Positions 24,899 through 34,432 are shown, numbered from the stretch's first letter. The stretch: 64,000 nt of DNA from Martinezella multihospitum (GCF_900094585.1 NZ_FMAG01000002.1:202007-266006); one strand, 5' to 3'. Numbers and translations are program-made. The notes: generated by a model from the letters alone, not told the origin.

Positions 24899-25950
24899 CA
24901 GGCGACCCTTTTCAAGGTGATGCAGCTCGCCGAAAATCCCGGCCCCATGGCGAGCAGGGCGGAACGTTCGGGCAATCCGGCCGCAATGGCGCGCTCCAAC
25001 ACGAACAGCACGGTGGGCGAGGACATGTTGCCATAGTCGCCGATCACCTCGCGCTCGATATCGAGCGAACCTTCTTCCAGGCGGAGTGCGCTTTCCAGCG
25101 CTGACAGCACCTTGGCGCCGCCGGGATGGCAGATGAAGCGGTCGATATCGGAGATCAATAGCCCGGATCGCTCCAGGATGCCGGCAACCGCGCCCCTCAG
25201 ATGTGTTTCGGCAAAGACCGGCAGCGATTGTTCGAGGATGATGCCGAAGCCGGTATCGTCGATCTTCCATCCCATGATGCCGAGACTGTCGGGGAAAAGA
25301 TGTTCGCCCGTCGATTCGATGTCCGCGATACCGCCTTCGCCGGCGCGGAGCACGCAGGCCGCTCCACCATCGCCGAACAGCGCCGTCGCGATAATGTTCG
25401 GCCGTGTCAGCTCATCCAGGCGAAACGCAAGCGAGCAGAGTTCGATCGCGACGAAGAGTATGACGGCGCCCGGCCGGCTTCTTGCCATTTTCGTCGCGAC
25501 GGCAAGGCCGGACACGCCCGCCGCACAGCCGAGCCCGAAGATCGGCACGCGCTCGATATCCAGGCGGAAGCCCATCTCGCCCGCAAGCCGTGCTTCGAGG
25601 CTCGGCGTCGCAAGCCCTGTGGACGAAGCCGTGACGATGCAGTCCACCTCTCTGGCCTCGAGACCGGCGCGCTGCAACGCCGCTGTTGCGGACTGACGGA
25701 AAAGTTCGGAGGCTACCTCGGTATAGGCAGCCATGCGATCCCGCCAGCCGTGCGGCTCTTCGAACCAGGAAAGCGGCCGCGCCACATGGCGCTTGCGGAT
25801 GCCGGTGCTTTCGAACACGCGGGCGAGATATTTGAAGTCCTGAAAGCGGTCCGAAAAGAGGCGGCCCGCCGTCTCGGTGGCATCGGTCTGAAGGATGATG
25901 TTGTCGGGTGTGGCGACGGCGAGGCTTAGAAGTTTGACTGTTGCGGTCAC
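24898..25950 (-). CDS. Type III polyketide synthase (chalcone/stilbene synthase family)
   Basis: A 350-residue homodimeric ketosynthase. The catalytic triad is visible: C142 in FGLGCAAGVSG, H275 in FICHPGGAK and N308 in GDYGNMSSP. Such bacterial enzymes condense a fatty acyl-CoA starter with malonyl-CoA to make alkylpyrones or alkylresorcinols. The GTG start at 25950 is chosen over the ATG at 25992 because an AGGAG site lies 7 bases before GTG and residues before it do not resemble the family. It is coupled to the methyltransferase gene downstream, and is divergent from a TPR protein gene at 26148. Confidence 0.93.
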   Translation of the reverse strand: MTATVKLLSLAVATPDNIILQTDATETAGRLFSDRFQDFKYLARVFESTGIRKRHVARPLSWFEEPHGWRDRMAAYTEVASELFRQSATAALQRAGLEAREVDCIVTASSTGLATPSLEARLAGEMGFRLDIERVPIFGLGCAAGVSGLAVATKMARSRPGAVILFVAIELCSLAFRLDELTRPNIIATALFGDGGAACVLRAGEGGIADIESTGEHLFPDSLGIMGWKIDDTGFGIILEQSLPVFAETHLRGAVAGILERSGLLISDIDRFICHPGGAKVLSALESALRLEEGSLDIEREVIGDYGNMSSPTVLFVLERAIAAGLPERSALLAMGPGFSASCITLKRVA

Positions 25951-26147
25951 GGGTTTCTCCTGTGCCCTTGAGGGGCATGTCGGCGGAAACACGCGATGAC
26001 GCTCGTCTATTCGATGCCGGACCGGTCACGAAAGAGTGACGGCATCTGAAAATGGGTTTGCTGAAAAAAGTTCGGAACCTATCCGAATAAAAGATGCCGG
26101 CGGTGTGTTCTCTCCTCGCAACGTTCATTTTGCCAAGGAGACATTCC

Positions 26148-26690
26148 ATGACGACCAAAGCATTTCGCCTGGCTTCCATCGCCCTCGGCGCAGGCCTGAC
26201 CCTCGGCGCTTTCGCCGTTCCGGTCTTTGCCGCCGGCGACGATTCCAGCACGACGCCGACCTGCAAGAAGGGCGAGATCTACGATCAGAAGGCGAAGAAG
26301 TGCGTCAAGCAGCAGAGCGCCAACGTCACCGACGAAAACCGTGCCGACTATGCTTATTCGCTCGCCAAGAAGGATCATCGCTACGAGGAAGCCCTGGCGG
26401 TTCTCGACACGATGAAGAACCCAAATACGGCCGAAGCGCTGAACTATCGCGGCTATGTCACCCGCAAGCTCGGCCGCACGGATGAAGGCATTTCCTATTA
26501 CCAGAAGTCCGTCGCCATGGATCCGAAATACACGCTGGTCCGCGAATATCTCGGTGAGGCCTATGTCATCAAGGGCCAGATGGATCTCGCCAAGGATCAG
26601 CTGGACACGATCAAGACGCTCTGCGGCAATACGAGCTGCGAGGAATATCGCGATCTTCACGCCGCGATCATGAACCCGTCCAGCCTGTGA
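26148..26690 (+). CDS. Secreted TPR-repeat protein
   Basis: A 180-residue protein with a Sec signal peptide (MTTKAFRLASIALGAGLTLG...AVPVFAAG, cleavage after about residue 28). A short Cys-containing linker (CKKGEIYDQKAKKC) follows, then TPR motifs: about 65-95 (YAYSLAKKDHRYEEALAVLD), 100-130 (ALNYRGYVTRKLGRTDEGI) and 135-165. Two further Cys residues lie near the C-terminus (LCGNTSCEEY). It is probably periplasmic and acts in protein-protein interaction; partner unknown. AAGGAG at 26135-26140 fixes the start. It is followed directly by an ECF sigma gene. Confidence 0.82.
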   Translation: MTTKAFRLASIALGAGLTLGAFAVPVFAAGDDSSTTPTCKKGEIYDQKAKKCVKQQSANVTDENRADYAYSLAKKDHRYEEALAVLDTMKNPNTAEALNYRGYVTRKLGRTDEGISYYQKSVAMDPKYTLVREYLGEAYVIKGQMDLAKDQLDTIKTLCGNTSCEEYRDLHAAIMNPSSL

Positions 26691-26743
26691 TCGCAGGTTC
26701 GGGTCAACGATGAAGGCGACAAGCAGGGAGCTTTGCGAGGGAT

Positions 26744-27397
26744 ATGGGAGTGATGCCGGTCGCTCGTGGCGCGATTTCTGCTTATAGTCTGACGGCAACG
26801 GAGCCGCCGAAAAGGATGGCGGCTCCCCGACATGCGAATGCCGCGGAGGATGCCATAGCGAGCGAAGAGGATATCAGGACAGGCCTGTCCCAGCACCTGA
26901 CGCGGCTGTGGCGCTATGGCTTGGTGCTGTCGCGCCAGCGCGACGTGGCCGACGATCTCGTGCAGGCGACCTGCGTGAGAGCGCTGGAGCGGGCGGCTCA
27001 GTTTGCCGCGGGCACGAGGCTTGATCGCTGGTTGTTTGCGATCCTTCATTCGATCTGGCTGAACGAGGTCCGTTCGCGCCGGGTTCGTATGGGGCAAGGC
27101 TTCGTCGATGCCGACGAGACGCTGGTGTTCGACGGCGCGCAGGAAACCGAAACGCATATTCTGGCCGGACAGGTGTTGCAGCGCGTGCAGGCATTGCCGG
27201 AAGCGCAGCGCACCGCCGTGTTCCTGGCCTATGTCGAGGGGCTTTCCTATCGCGAGGTGGCCGAGATCCTTGATGTGCCGATCGGAACCGTCATGAGCCG
27301 GCTGGCGGCAGCGCGGGCAAAACTGGCAGATGGTATGGGGATGGCGGCTGACGGAAAATCGTCCGGAGGTGGGCGACTGGGGAATGGAAATGAGTGA
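26744..27397 (+). CDS. ECF-type RNA polymerase sigma factor
   Basis: A 217-residue sigma factor with region 2 (about 55-115: LWRYGLVLSRQRDVADDLVQATCVRALERA) and region 4 (about 148-200: LPEAQRTAVFLAYVEGLSYREVAEILDVPIGTVMSRLAAARAKL). The N-terminal 40 residues are less conserved, and the exact start is uncertain because two in-frame ATGs lie at 26744 and 26753. The next gene is an anti-sigma factor whose start overlaps the stop of this one. Genes under its control are not identified here. Confidence 0.9.
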   Translation: MGVMPVARGAISAYSLTATEPPKRMAAPRHANAAEDAIASEEDIRTGLSQHLTRLWRYGLVLSRQRDVADDLVQATCVRALERAAQFAAGTRLDRWLFAILHSIWLNEVRSRRVRMGQGFVDADETLVFDGAQETETHILAGQVLQRVQALPEAQRTAVFLAYVEGLSYREVAEILDVPIGTVMSRLAAARAKLADGMGMAADGKSSGGGRLGNGNE

Positions 27398-28193
27398 ATT
27401 GAACAAAGAACAGATGGTTACGGACGAACAGCTGACCGCCTTCATCGATGGCGAACTGGATGCCGCCGACCGCGACAGGATCGAGGCGCTAATCGCCAGT
27501 GACGAGCGCGTGGCGGAGCGTTTCGATTTCCTGTCGCACAGCACGCTGCCCTTTTCTGAGGCGTTTCAGCCGATGCTTGCCGAGGCGCCGGCTGCGAAGC
27601 TGGATGCCATGCTCGCCGCCATTCCCTTGAGAGAGGAGAGCAAGATCCGCGCCGGTGGCATTGGCCGCCGTGGTTTTCTGGCCGCAATGGCCGCGAGCTT
27701 CGTGGCCGCCATTGCTATCGACCGCGCGGTGATCGGCATCGGTCGCAAGCTTTCGAAGCCGGACGAGGATACGGAATGGCGTGCCGTTGTGGCGGAATAT
27801 CTTTCGCTTTACACGGCGGATACGCTGAGTGCTCCGGCCGGTGACCATGCGCAGCAGGTCGCGCAGTTGAATGAGGTCGGTGCCAAGTTGGATCTGCCGC
27901 TGGCGCCGGAAGCGATTGCCATGCCGGGCATAGAGTTCAAGCGTGCTCAGATCCTGAACTACGACAGCAAGCCACTCGCCCAGATCGCCTATCTCGACCC
28001 GGAAAGCGGCCCGATGGCGCTCTGCATCGTTCAATCTAACAGGGGTGTGGTCGCGCCGGACATGGAAAATCGTCGCGGCATGAATGTCGTCTATTGGTCG
28101 AGCGCCACACACGCCTTCATGCTGATCGGTCATGCGCCGATCGATCGCATGCAGCAACTTGCGGCTGATGTCAGGGTGCGCCTCGTCGCCTGA
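27390..28193 (+). CDS. Membrane-anchored anti-sigma factor
   Basis: A 267-residue protein. The N-terminal domain (TDEQLTAFIDGELDAADRDRIEALIASD) is a typical anti-sigma domain but has no HxxxCxxC zinc motif. One transmembrane helix lies at about residues 92-115 (RGFLAAMAASFVAAIAIDRAV). The C-terminal domain of about 150 residues would be periplasmic and may sense a signal. The ATG at 27390 overlaps the sigma-factor stop at 27395-27397; ATG 27384 is a possible alternative. The layout means translational coupling with the sigma gene. Confidence 0.85.
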   Translation: MSELNKEQMVTDEQLTAFIDGELDAADRDRIEALIASDERVAERFDFLSHSTLPFSEAFQPMLAEAPAAKLDAMLAAIPLREESKIRAGGIGRRGFLAAMAASFVAAIAIDRAVIGIGRKLSKPDEDTEWRAVVAEYLSLYTADTLSAPAGDHAQQVAQLNEVGAKLDLPLAPEAIAMPGIEFKRAQILNYDSKPLAQIAYLDPESGPMALCIVQSNRGVVAPDMENRRGMNVVYWSSATHAFMLIGHAPIDRMQQLAADVRVRLVA

Positions 28194-28338
28194 GGGCTGT
28201 TTCCGGCGCGACTAAAATGGCGTGATTCAAAAAGAATTTGGCGAAAACCCATCCTGCTGGTATTCTTTGGCCAACGAAAATCGAACGAGCGCCAGCAGCA
28301 TGCCCCCAAGGCCTTGCGCGGTGCGGTGGAAAAGATAC

Positions 28339-29916
28339 GTGAGTGACCCCGAAAGCGGCCTAGCGCCGCAGGCAGACGGGGCGTCGGCAGCAGAGCGCAG
28401 GAAGGGTAAATCCTCCCGGCGCGCGAAGCGTAAGCGCGGTCATGGCCGCCAGAACGCTCATTCTGCGGAGGCTAGCCAGGCAGGTAAGTCCAGCCAGGCG
28501 GCACAGCGCCCAGCAGAGGACGAGGCCGGTTCGCCGGCCAGAAAGCGCAAGCGCCGCCGCCGTGCACGCGGCGCAGCCCAGGGCGGCGCGCAGCCTGCTT
28601 CCCCAACACAGCAGTTTTCGTCACCGGCGGAGCATCGCGCTTCGCCGGAGCATGGCCACCCCTCCTCGCATAAGAGCGGCAAGAATCGACGCAAGCATCG
28701 CAGCAAGCGCGGCCTGCAGGGTCGGCCTCTCGCGCATGAGAAGACGGCACAGATCGTCGCTCCAGCGAATACGCAGGCGAATGTCCACGCTCCGACCCAT
28801 GACGATCACCGTCAGAACCGGCAGCCACAGCCGCGACGCGAAGGGCAGGGGCAGCATCATTATGCCGAGGCTGACTCCCGGCCGCTCGACCTCTATGCCG
28901 CCCTCGATCTCGGCACCAACAATTGCCGCCTGCTGATTGCGCAGCCGACACGCCCGGGTCAGTTCCGCGTGGTCGATGCCTTTTCGCGCATCGTGCGCCT
29001 CGGTGAAGGGCTTGGCGCCAGCGGGCGCCTCTCCGGCGATGCGATGGATCGGGCGGTCGAGGCGCTGCGTATCTGCGCGGCCAAACTGAAGACCCGCGAA
29101 ATCCGCCGTATGCGGCTAATCGCGACCGAGGCCTGCCGTGCCGCCGACAATGGCGAAGCGTTTCTTTCGCGCGTCACCGAAGAAACCGGACTGCAGCTCG
29201 AAATCATCGACCGCGAGACGGAGGCTCGGCTTGCCGTTTCCGGTTGCTCGTCGCTCGTCGGGCCGGAGGCGCGCTCGGTCGTGCTGTTCGATATTGGCGG
29301 CGGCTCTTCCGAAATCGCCGTCATTCGCATTGGCGAGAATCGCTCCAGCCGGCTTGCCAATCACATTACCCATTGGACTTCGCTGCCCGTCGGCGTTGTC
29401 ACGCTCTCGGAGCGGCATGGCGGACGCGATGTGACGCCGGAACTGTTCGAGACCATGGTTTGCGAAGTCCAGCGCATGCTCGAGCATTTCGATTGCCCGC
29501 CCGTCCAGGGCGCGGCGCGCGACAGCGGCGACTTCCATCTGATCGGGACTTCGGGCACGGTGACGACGCTTGCCGGTGTCCATCTCGATCTGCCGCGCTA
29601 CGATCGGCGTCGGGTCGATGGCGTCTGGCTGTCTGATGATGAAGTGAGCGCGATGCAGGCCAAGCTCTTGTCCTGGGATTTCGCGGGCCGCGCCGCTAAT
29701 CCCTGCATCGGGCCGGATCGCGCCGATCTGGTGCTGGCCGGTTGCGCCATTCTGGAGGCGATCCGCCGCCGTTGGCCGAGCCCGCGCATGCGCGTGGCCG
29801 ATCGCGGCCTGCGCGAGGGATTGCTGACCGACATGATGGCAGACGATGGCGTGTGGCGGCGAGGCCGCTCGCGCAGAGGTCATCGACCGAGGGATACAAA
29901 GGGGCCGCAGACGTGA
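28339..29916 (+). CDS. ppx: Ppx/GppA-family exopolyphosphatase with long basic N-terminal extension
   Basis: A 525-residue protein. Residues about 1-190 are Arg/Lys/Gln/Ser-rich and predicted disordered, with repeated [15 protein letters not shown] clusters. The Ppx/GppA phosphatase domain starts near residue 195 ([17 protein letters not shown]), with the actin-like phosphate-2 loop [11 protein letters not shown] and [13 protein letters not shown]. These enzymes hydrolyse polyphosphate or pppGpp. Usual rhizobial members have a much shorter head, so the extension is notable; it could bind polyphosphate or nucleic acid. The GTG at 28339 (GGTGG upstream) is my choice; a GTG at 28222 in the same frame would add 39 residues. 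The 3' end overlaps rlmE. Confidence 0.85.
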   Translation: MSDPESGLAPQADGASAAERRKGKSSRRAKRKRGHGRQNAHSAEASQAGKSSQAAQRPAEDEAGSPARKRKRRRRARGAAQGGAQPASPTQQFSSPAEHRASPEHGHPSSHKSGKNRRKHRSKRGLQGRPLAHEKTAQIVAPANTQANVHAPTHDDHRQNRQPQPRREGQGQHHYAEADSRPLDLYAALDLGTNNCRLLIAQPTRPGQFRVVDAFSRIVRLGEGLGASGRLSGDAMDRAVEALRICAAKLKTREIRRMRLIATEACRAADNGEAFLSRVTEETGLQLEIIDRETEARLAVSGCSSLVGPEARSVVLFDIGGGSSEIAVIRIGENRSSRLANHITHWTSLPVGVVTLSERHGGRDVTPELFETMVCEVQRMLEHFDCPPVQGAARDSGDFHLIGTSGTVTTLAGVHLDLPRYDRRRVDGVWLSDDEVSAMQAKLLSWDFAGRAANPCIGPDRADLVLAGCAILEAIRRRWPSPRMRVADRGLREGLLTDMMADDGVWRRGRSRRGHRPRDTKGPQT

Positions 29917-30650
29917 CCAAGCCAACCATCGCCGGCAACCGCACGGGCCGCAAGCTCGGCCAGCGCGTCAAGAAAAAGAAGCTGAAGGCCTCGTCGCGGC
30001 AATGGCTGCAACGGCATATCAACGATCCCTATGTGCAGCGCGCCCAGCTTGAAGGCTATCGCGCCCGCGCCGCCTTCAAGCTTTTGGAGATCGATGAGAA
30101 GCATCAGATCCTGAAGGGCGCGCGCCGTATCATCGATCTCGGCGCGGCACCCGGCAGCTGGTCGCAGATCGCCGCCAAGGTCACAGACTCGACTGAAGAG
30201 GATATCCGCGTTGCCGCCATCGACTTCCTCGAAATGGCGCCGATTCCCGGCGTCACCATCCTGCAGCTCGATTTCCTCGATCCGGAAGCGCCGCAGCGGC
30301 TGATCGACGCCGTCGGCGGTACGCCGAATCTGGTCATTTCCGATATGGCCGCACCGACGACAGGCCATCACCGCACTGACCACCTGCGCACCATGCATTT
30401 GTGTGAAGTCGCGGCGCACTTTGCCGTCGAGGTGCTGGCGGAAGGCGGTCATTTCCTCGCCAAGACCTTCCAGGGCGGCACGGAGCGTGACCTCTTGACC
30501 TTCCTCAAGCAGAATTTCCGTCAGGTCATCCATGTGAAGCCCGGCGCATCCAGAGCCGAGTCGGTGGAAATGTTCCTGCTGGCAAAAGGCTTCAAGGGCC
30601 GGAAGCCGGAAGGCGAAACGGAAGAAGCGGAAGCCGCCGCCGATCGTTGA
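29913..30650 (+). CDS. rlmE: 23S rRNA (uridine-2'-O)-methyltransferase RlmE
   Basis: A 245-residue FtsJ/RrmJ-family methyltransferase. It 2'-O-methylates U2552 of 23S rRNA in the ribosomal A-loop. SAM-binding motif [15 protein letters not shown] at about 72-86; catalytic K-D-K-E residues are visible (K in [12 protein letters not shown] in DMAAPTTG, K in [10 protein letters not shown] in ESVEMFLLA). The basic N-terminus ([22 protein letters not shown]) is longer than in E. coli and typical of alphaproteobacteria. GTG 29913 overlaps the ppx stop (GTGA). Confidence 0.95.
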   Translation: MTKPTIAGNRTGRKLGQRVKKKKLKASSRQWLQRHINDPYVQRAQLEGYRARAAFKLLEIDEKHQILKGARRIIDLGAAPGSWSQIAAKVTDSTEEDIRVAAIDFLEMAPIPGVTILQLDFLDPEAPQRLIDAVGGTPNLVISDMAAPTTGHHRTDHLRTMHLCEVAAHFAVEVLAEGGHFLAKTFQGGTERDLLTFLKQNFRQVIHVKPGASRAESVEMFLLAKGFKGRKPEGETEEAEAAADR

Positions 30651-30727
30651 GCTCGGCGGCTCTTGATCCATAAATTAGCGAGATTTCGACCACGCTGCGG
30701 TTTTGCCGAAGCGTAGGGGTCGTATTG

Positions 30728-32158
30728 TCACTTGGCGGCAGGCTGTTGTACCTGAGGCTGCAGTGCGTCGACGCGCTTGAGGCCGGCCTTATGGCCGGAA
30801 ACCATGGCGCCGGCGCTGCGATCCATCCGGATGAAGGGGATGGTCGCAACCACGGTCAGAATCGAGATGCAGAAGAAGGCGATGTGGAAATCGCGGACCT
30901 GCAGCTCCGTACCGCTGAAGAAGGTCGAGGTTTCCAGGATCATGGCGGCGACGGCAACGCCGAGCGCCAGGCTGATCTGCTGCATGACCGAGCTCATCGA
31001 CGTCGCCTGGCTTGCCTGCTTGTCGCTGATATCGGCGAAGGCCAGCGCATTGATGCCGGTGAAGAAGAAGGAGCGGGAGAAGCCGCCGATCAGCAATATC
31101 GCGACGATGATGAGATGCGGCGTCCAGGGCTGGAAGAAGCCGGTGCAGATCGTGGTGATGGTGGTGACGGCTGCTGCCGAAAGCAGCGCCGTCTTGAAGC
31201 CGACGGCAGTAAAGACGCGGCGGGCAATGAACTTCGTCGAAATCGCGCCGATGGCGCCGGCGAAGGTGATGAGGCCGGACTGGAACGGATTGAGGCCGAA
31301 GCCGAGCTGCAGCATCAGCGGTGTCAGGAAAGGCATGGCGCCGATGCAGATGCGGAACAGCGTGCCGCCCGTCACCGAAGCGCGGAAGGTGGCATTCTTC
31401 AGCAGCGTCAGATCGAGGATCGGAGCCGGGTGACGGCGCGCGTGGCCGATATAGAGGAAGCCGCAGACGAAGCCGATGACGACGGCAGAGATGCCGATAT
31501 AGGGCGGCAGCGCCGGCAGGCTGATGACGGACATGCCGAAAACGACGCCGGAGGCTGCAAAAGATGTCAGCAGGAAACCGATGACATCGAGCTTCGGCGG
31601 CATGGTCGCTTCCACATCGGGCAGGAAGATCGACGAGAGAATGACGCCGAGAATGCCGACGGGCACGTTGATGAGGAAGATCCAGTGCCAGGAGGCATAG
31701 GTGGTGATGAAACCGCCGAGCGGCGGGCCGGCAAGCGGGCCGACGAGCGCGGGAATGGAGAGGAGCGCCATCGCCGACACCAGATCGCTCTTCTGCGTGG
31801 TGCGCACCAGCACAAGGCGTCCGACCGGTGTCATCATCGAGCCGCCGACGCCCTGCAGGAAGCGGGCGAAGACGAACTCCAGAAGGCCGCCGGAAAAGGC
31901 GCACATGATAGAGCCGATGACGAAGACGCAGATGGCGACGCGGAAAATGTTCTTCGCGCCGAAACGATCCGCCATCCAGCCGCTGATCGGGATGAAGACC
32001 GCCAGCGACACCATATAGGAGGTCAGCGCCAGCTTCAGCGTGATCGGGCCGACATGGAGGTCGTTGGCGATGGCCGGCAGCGCTGTCGCGATGACGGTGG
32101 AATCCATCTGTTCCATGAAAAGGGCTACGGCGAGGATCAATGGAACGATGCGATTCAT
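30728..32158 (-). CDS. MFS drug transporter, DHA2 (EmrB/QacA) family
   Basis: A 476-residue protein with about 14 hydrophobic segments. The DHA2 motif near the start (ALFMEQMDSTVIATALPAIA) carries the conserved D in helix 1, and motif A (GWMADRFGAKNIFRV) and motif C (PVGRL, GPLAGPPLGGFI) are present. It exports lipophilic drugs or organic compounds using the proton gradient. No membrane-fusion partner (EmrA) adjoins it. I chose ATG 32158 over 32164 because AAGGCGG is correctly spaced from it; both are possible. Confidence 0.9.
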   Translation of the reverse strand: MNRIVPLILAVALFMEQMDSTVIATALPAIANDLHVGPITLKLALTSYMVSLAVFIPISGWMADRFGAKNIFRVAICVFVIGSIMCAFSGGLLEFVFARFLQGVGGSMMTPVGRLVLVRTTQKSDLVSAMALLSIPALVGPLAGPPLGGFITTYASWHWIFLINVPVGILGVILSSIFLPDVEATMPPKLDVIGFLLTSFAASGVVFGMSVISLPALPPYIGISAVVIGFVCGFLYIGHARRHPAPILDLTLLKNATFRASVTGGTLFRICIGAMPFLTPLMLQLGFGLNPFQSGLITFAGAIGAISTKFIARRVFTAVGFKTALLSAAAVTTITTICTGFFQPWTPHLIIVAILLIGGFSRSFFFTGINALAFADISDKQASQATSMSSVMQQISLALGVAVAAMILETSTFFSGTELQVRDFHIAFFCISILTVVATIPFIRMDRSAGAMVSGHKAGLKRVDALQPQVQQPAAK

Positions 32159-32324
32159 GGGCATCCGCCTTGATAGGTCTGTCTTCGGAAAGCCGTCGCT
32201 CAGGGTGCGATCAGCCGCTCTGTAGTCCTATGCGAGGCTGCTGCCAATCCTGGATTTTGCTCCATGAAGGCTTGGGGATCACGTCTTCGTGATATCCACT
32301 GCCGCATCGGGTAGGACGCAGGAT

Positions 32325-32361
32325 TTGACATATGCTAAGAGCATGGAAATGCTAAGCGCAT
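32325..32361 (+). promoter_or_regulatory. Promoter -35 with two palindromic operator copies upstream of the metallo-hydrolase gene
   Basis: TTGACA at 32325-32330 is directly followed by ATGCT-AAG-AGCAT (32332-32344), a perfect palindrome, and a second copy ATGCT-AAG-CGCAT (32349-32361) with one mismatch. Centres are 17 bases apart. The 346-base gap between the DHA2 gene and 32506 contains no other gene; a small hairpin GCGCAGC-TTAC-GCTGCGC lies at 32467-32484. Regulator unknown. Confidence 0.5.
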
Positions 32362-32505
32362 AAAACGTCGTCCGGTCTATTAGCGGATTTGGATTGTCTT
32401 GTCATGACCAAATTTTCGGTTGTAGGCGAGGACCTTCCGGGCCGCTGTCGCCGGCGACGACGATAGGCGCAGCTTACGCTGCGCATCAGCACAAGGAGTG
32501 AGTTC

Positions 32506-33378
32506 ATGACTGCCGTCCTGCCCCCGGATACGCATCAGTTCAAATTGGGATCCTGCACAGTCACCGTCGTCAAGGACGGCGCCAACATCATGGACAATCC
32601 CTGGGAGACCTTCGGCTCGAACCAGACGCCGGACACCGTTCGCAAATTGCTGGAGCAGAATTTCCTGCCGACGGAAAAGTTCGTCAACAGCTATGCGCCG
32701 GCCGTCATCGATACCGGTTCCGACGTGATCGTCGTCGATACGGGTTTTGGTGCGGCCGGTCGCGCTCGTGGCCTCGGCCGCTTTCGTGAGGGGCTGAAAG
32801 CTGCAGGCTACGCGCCGGAGCAGGTTACGGTCGTCGCTCTCACGCATCTGCATGGCGATCATATCAACGGGCTGATGGAGGAAGGCGGTCCTGCCTTTCC
32901 GAACGCCCGCTATGTCGCCGGCGAGATCGAATATGGGTTCTGGACCGACACGGCGCGCGAGGGAACCCCGGCGGAAGGCGGCCATAAGGCAGTCCTCGCC
33001 AATGTCGTGCCCTTCGCCGAAAAGATGACTTTCCTTAGGGATGGCGACCAGATCGTCGGCGGCATGACCGCCATGCTGGCGCCAGGCCACACCCCCGGCC
33101 ATCTTGTCTTTCATCTCGAATCAGACGGCAGGCAGCTCGTCATGACCGGCGACACCGCCAACCATTATGTCCTGTCGCTCGGTCGCCCGGATTGGGAAGT
33201 CCGCTTCGATGCTGATAAGGCACAGGCCGCGAAAACCCGCCGACGCATCTTCGACATGATCGCCGCCGACCGCATCCCCTTCCTCGGCTTCCACATGCCT
33301 TTCCCCGCCGTCGGCTTCGTCGAAAAGCAGCCGGAAGGCTTCCGCTACATCCCGAAAACCTATCAGCTCGACGTTTAA
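32506..33378 (+). CDS. Metallo-beta-lactamase-fold hydrolase
   Basis: A 290-residue protein of the MBL-fold superfamily. The HxHxDH metal motif is H114-L-H116-G-D118-H119 (ALTHLHGDHING). The second metal site is provided by later His residues (MLAPGHTPGHLVF and GFHMPFP). This layout (lactonase/quorum-quenching-like or AHL-hydrolase-like group) is close to family members often called 'MBL fold metallo-hydrolase'. The substrate is unknown. AAGGAG lies before ATG 32506. It is controlled presumably through the palindromes upstream. Confidence 0.88.
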   Translation: MTAVLPPDTHQFKLGSCTVTVVKDGANIMDNPWETFGSNQTPDTVRKLLEQNFLPTEKFVNSYAPAVIDTGSDVIVVDTGFGAAGRARGLGRFREGLKAAGYAPEQVTVVALTHLHGDHINGLMEEGGPAFPNARYVAGEIEYGFWTDTAREGTPAEGGHKAVLANVVPFAEKMTFLRDGDQIVGGMTAMLAPGHTPGHLVFHLESDGRQLVMTGDTANHYVLSLGRPDWEVRFDADKAQAAKTRRRIFDMIAADRIPFLGFHMPFPAVGFVEKQPEGFRYIPKTYQLDV

Positions 33379-33416
33379 GGACGGCAAATGCTATTACTTA
33401 AACGCGGAATGTGAGC

Positions 33417-34334
33417 TCAAGAACGGTCGCGAAAGAGACCGTCATCCCGATGCGCAACAGCGCGGATGGCATCTGCAAAAACAGCAGGCGCCTCCTGAGG
33501 CAGATTATGTCCAACCCTTGCAATAATGCGGCGTTGATAAAATGCCGTTTTGAAATGGCGCGCGGCGTGGTCGGTTGTATCGGGTGGATCGACACCGTCA
33601 TCGGCACCCTGCAGAACAAAGCTCGGCACGACGATGTCAGGTTGCTTGGCTAGTTCTGCCTCTATGGACTGCAGCCGCGGATCCCCCGGAATGCCGCCAA
33701 ACCGATGTCGATAGGAGTGAATGACGATATCGACGAAATCCGGATTTTCGAACGCCGCAAAGCTCTGCTCATAGGTGGTGTCATCGAAATCCCATGTGGG
33801 AGACCATAGCTTCCAGATGAAACGGCAAAGCTCGTGGCGTTTCTCGGTCAATCCCGTCCGGCCGCGCTCCGAGTGAAAGTAATATTGGTACCAATAACGG
33901 TATTCTTCCTCGGGCGGGACAGGTTGTCCTGCGGCAGCGATGTTCTGGATGTTGTATCCCATGCCGCAGCTTACCAGTCCGCGAACGCGCTCCGGCCAAA
34001 GGGCAGCGAGAATACAGGCTGCCCGGCCACCCCAATCATAGCCGCCAAGCGTCGCCGAAGAGATGCCAAGCGCGTCCATGAAAGCCAGAAGGTCTGAACC
34101 TAGAGCGGCTTGCTCTCCTGACCGGAAGGTTTCGTCAGAAAGGAATCGCGTCGAGCCGAATCCACGCAAAAACGGCACGAAACAATGCCATCCATCTAAA
34201 GCAAGTTGCTCGGCCACTTGGTCATAAGCATGAATGTCATACGGAAAGCCGTGCAAAAGGATCACCGGCTGGCCGTCGAGTGGTCCGCTTTCGCGATAGG
34301 CAATTTCCAGAACGCCGGCTGTGACTGTCTTCAT
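33417..34334 (-). CDS. Alpha/beta hydrolase (epoxide hydrolase/haloalkane dehalogenase-like)
   Basis: A 305-residue hydrolase. The oxyanion loop is HGFPYD near residue 29. The nucleophile elbow lies at about residues 98-104 (LGGYDWGGRAA), with D as nucleophile (GYDWG), as in epoxide hydrolases and dehalogenases. The late catalytic His is in IARVGHNLPQEAP. ATG 34334 (GAGGAA upstream) is preferred to the long open frame beginning at 34577. Codon usage is less biased than in neighbouring genes, as is true of plsY and the NIPSNAP gene, so these three may have entered together. Confidence 0.85.
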   Translation of the reverse strand: MKTVTAGVLEIAYRESGPLDGQPVILLHGFPYDIHAYDQVAEQLALDGWHCFVPFLRGFGSTRFLSDETFRSGEQAALGSDLLAFMDALGISSATLGGYDWGGRAACILAALWPERVRGLVSCGMGYNIQNIAAAGQPVPPEEEYRYWYQYYFHSERGRTGLTEKRHELCRFIWKLWSPTWDFDDTTYEQSFAAFENPDFVDIVIHSYRHRFGGIPGDPRLQSIEAELAKQPDIVVPSFVLQGADDGVDPPDTTDHAARHFKTAFYQRRIIARVGHNLPQEAPAVFADAIRAVAHRDDGLFRDRS

Positions 34335-34432
34335 GTGCCATTCCTCTTCCGGCCAGATGCGCATGCGAGAGGCTTTTGAGCATGACAAAACCGGCTCTAG
34401 GTCACAATCGAAATTCGCGAAGCTCCGTGCTT

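Noticed and set aside
30725..32173. A 482-residue plus-strand frame over the DHA2 transporter
   Set aside because: Antisense shadow with repetitive charged residues.
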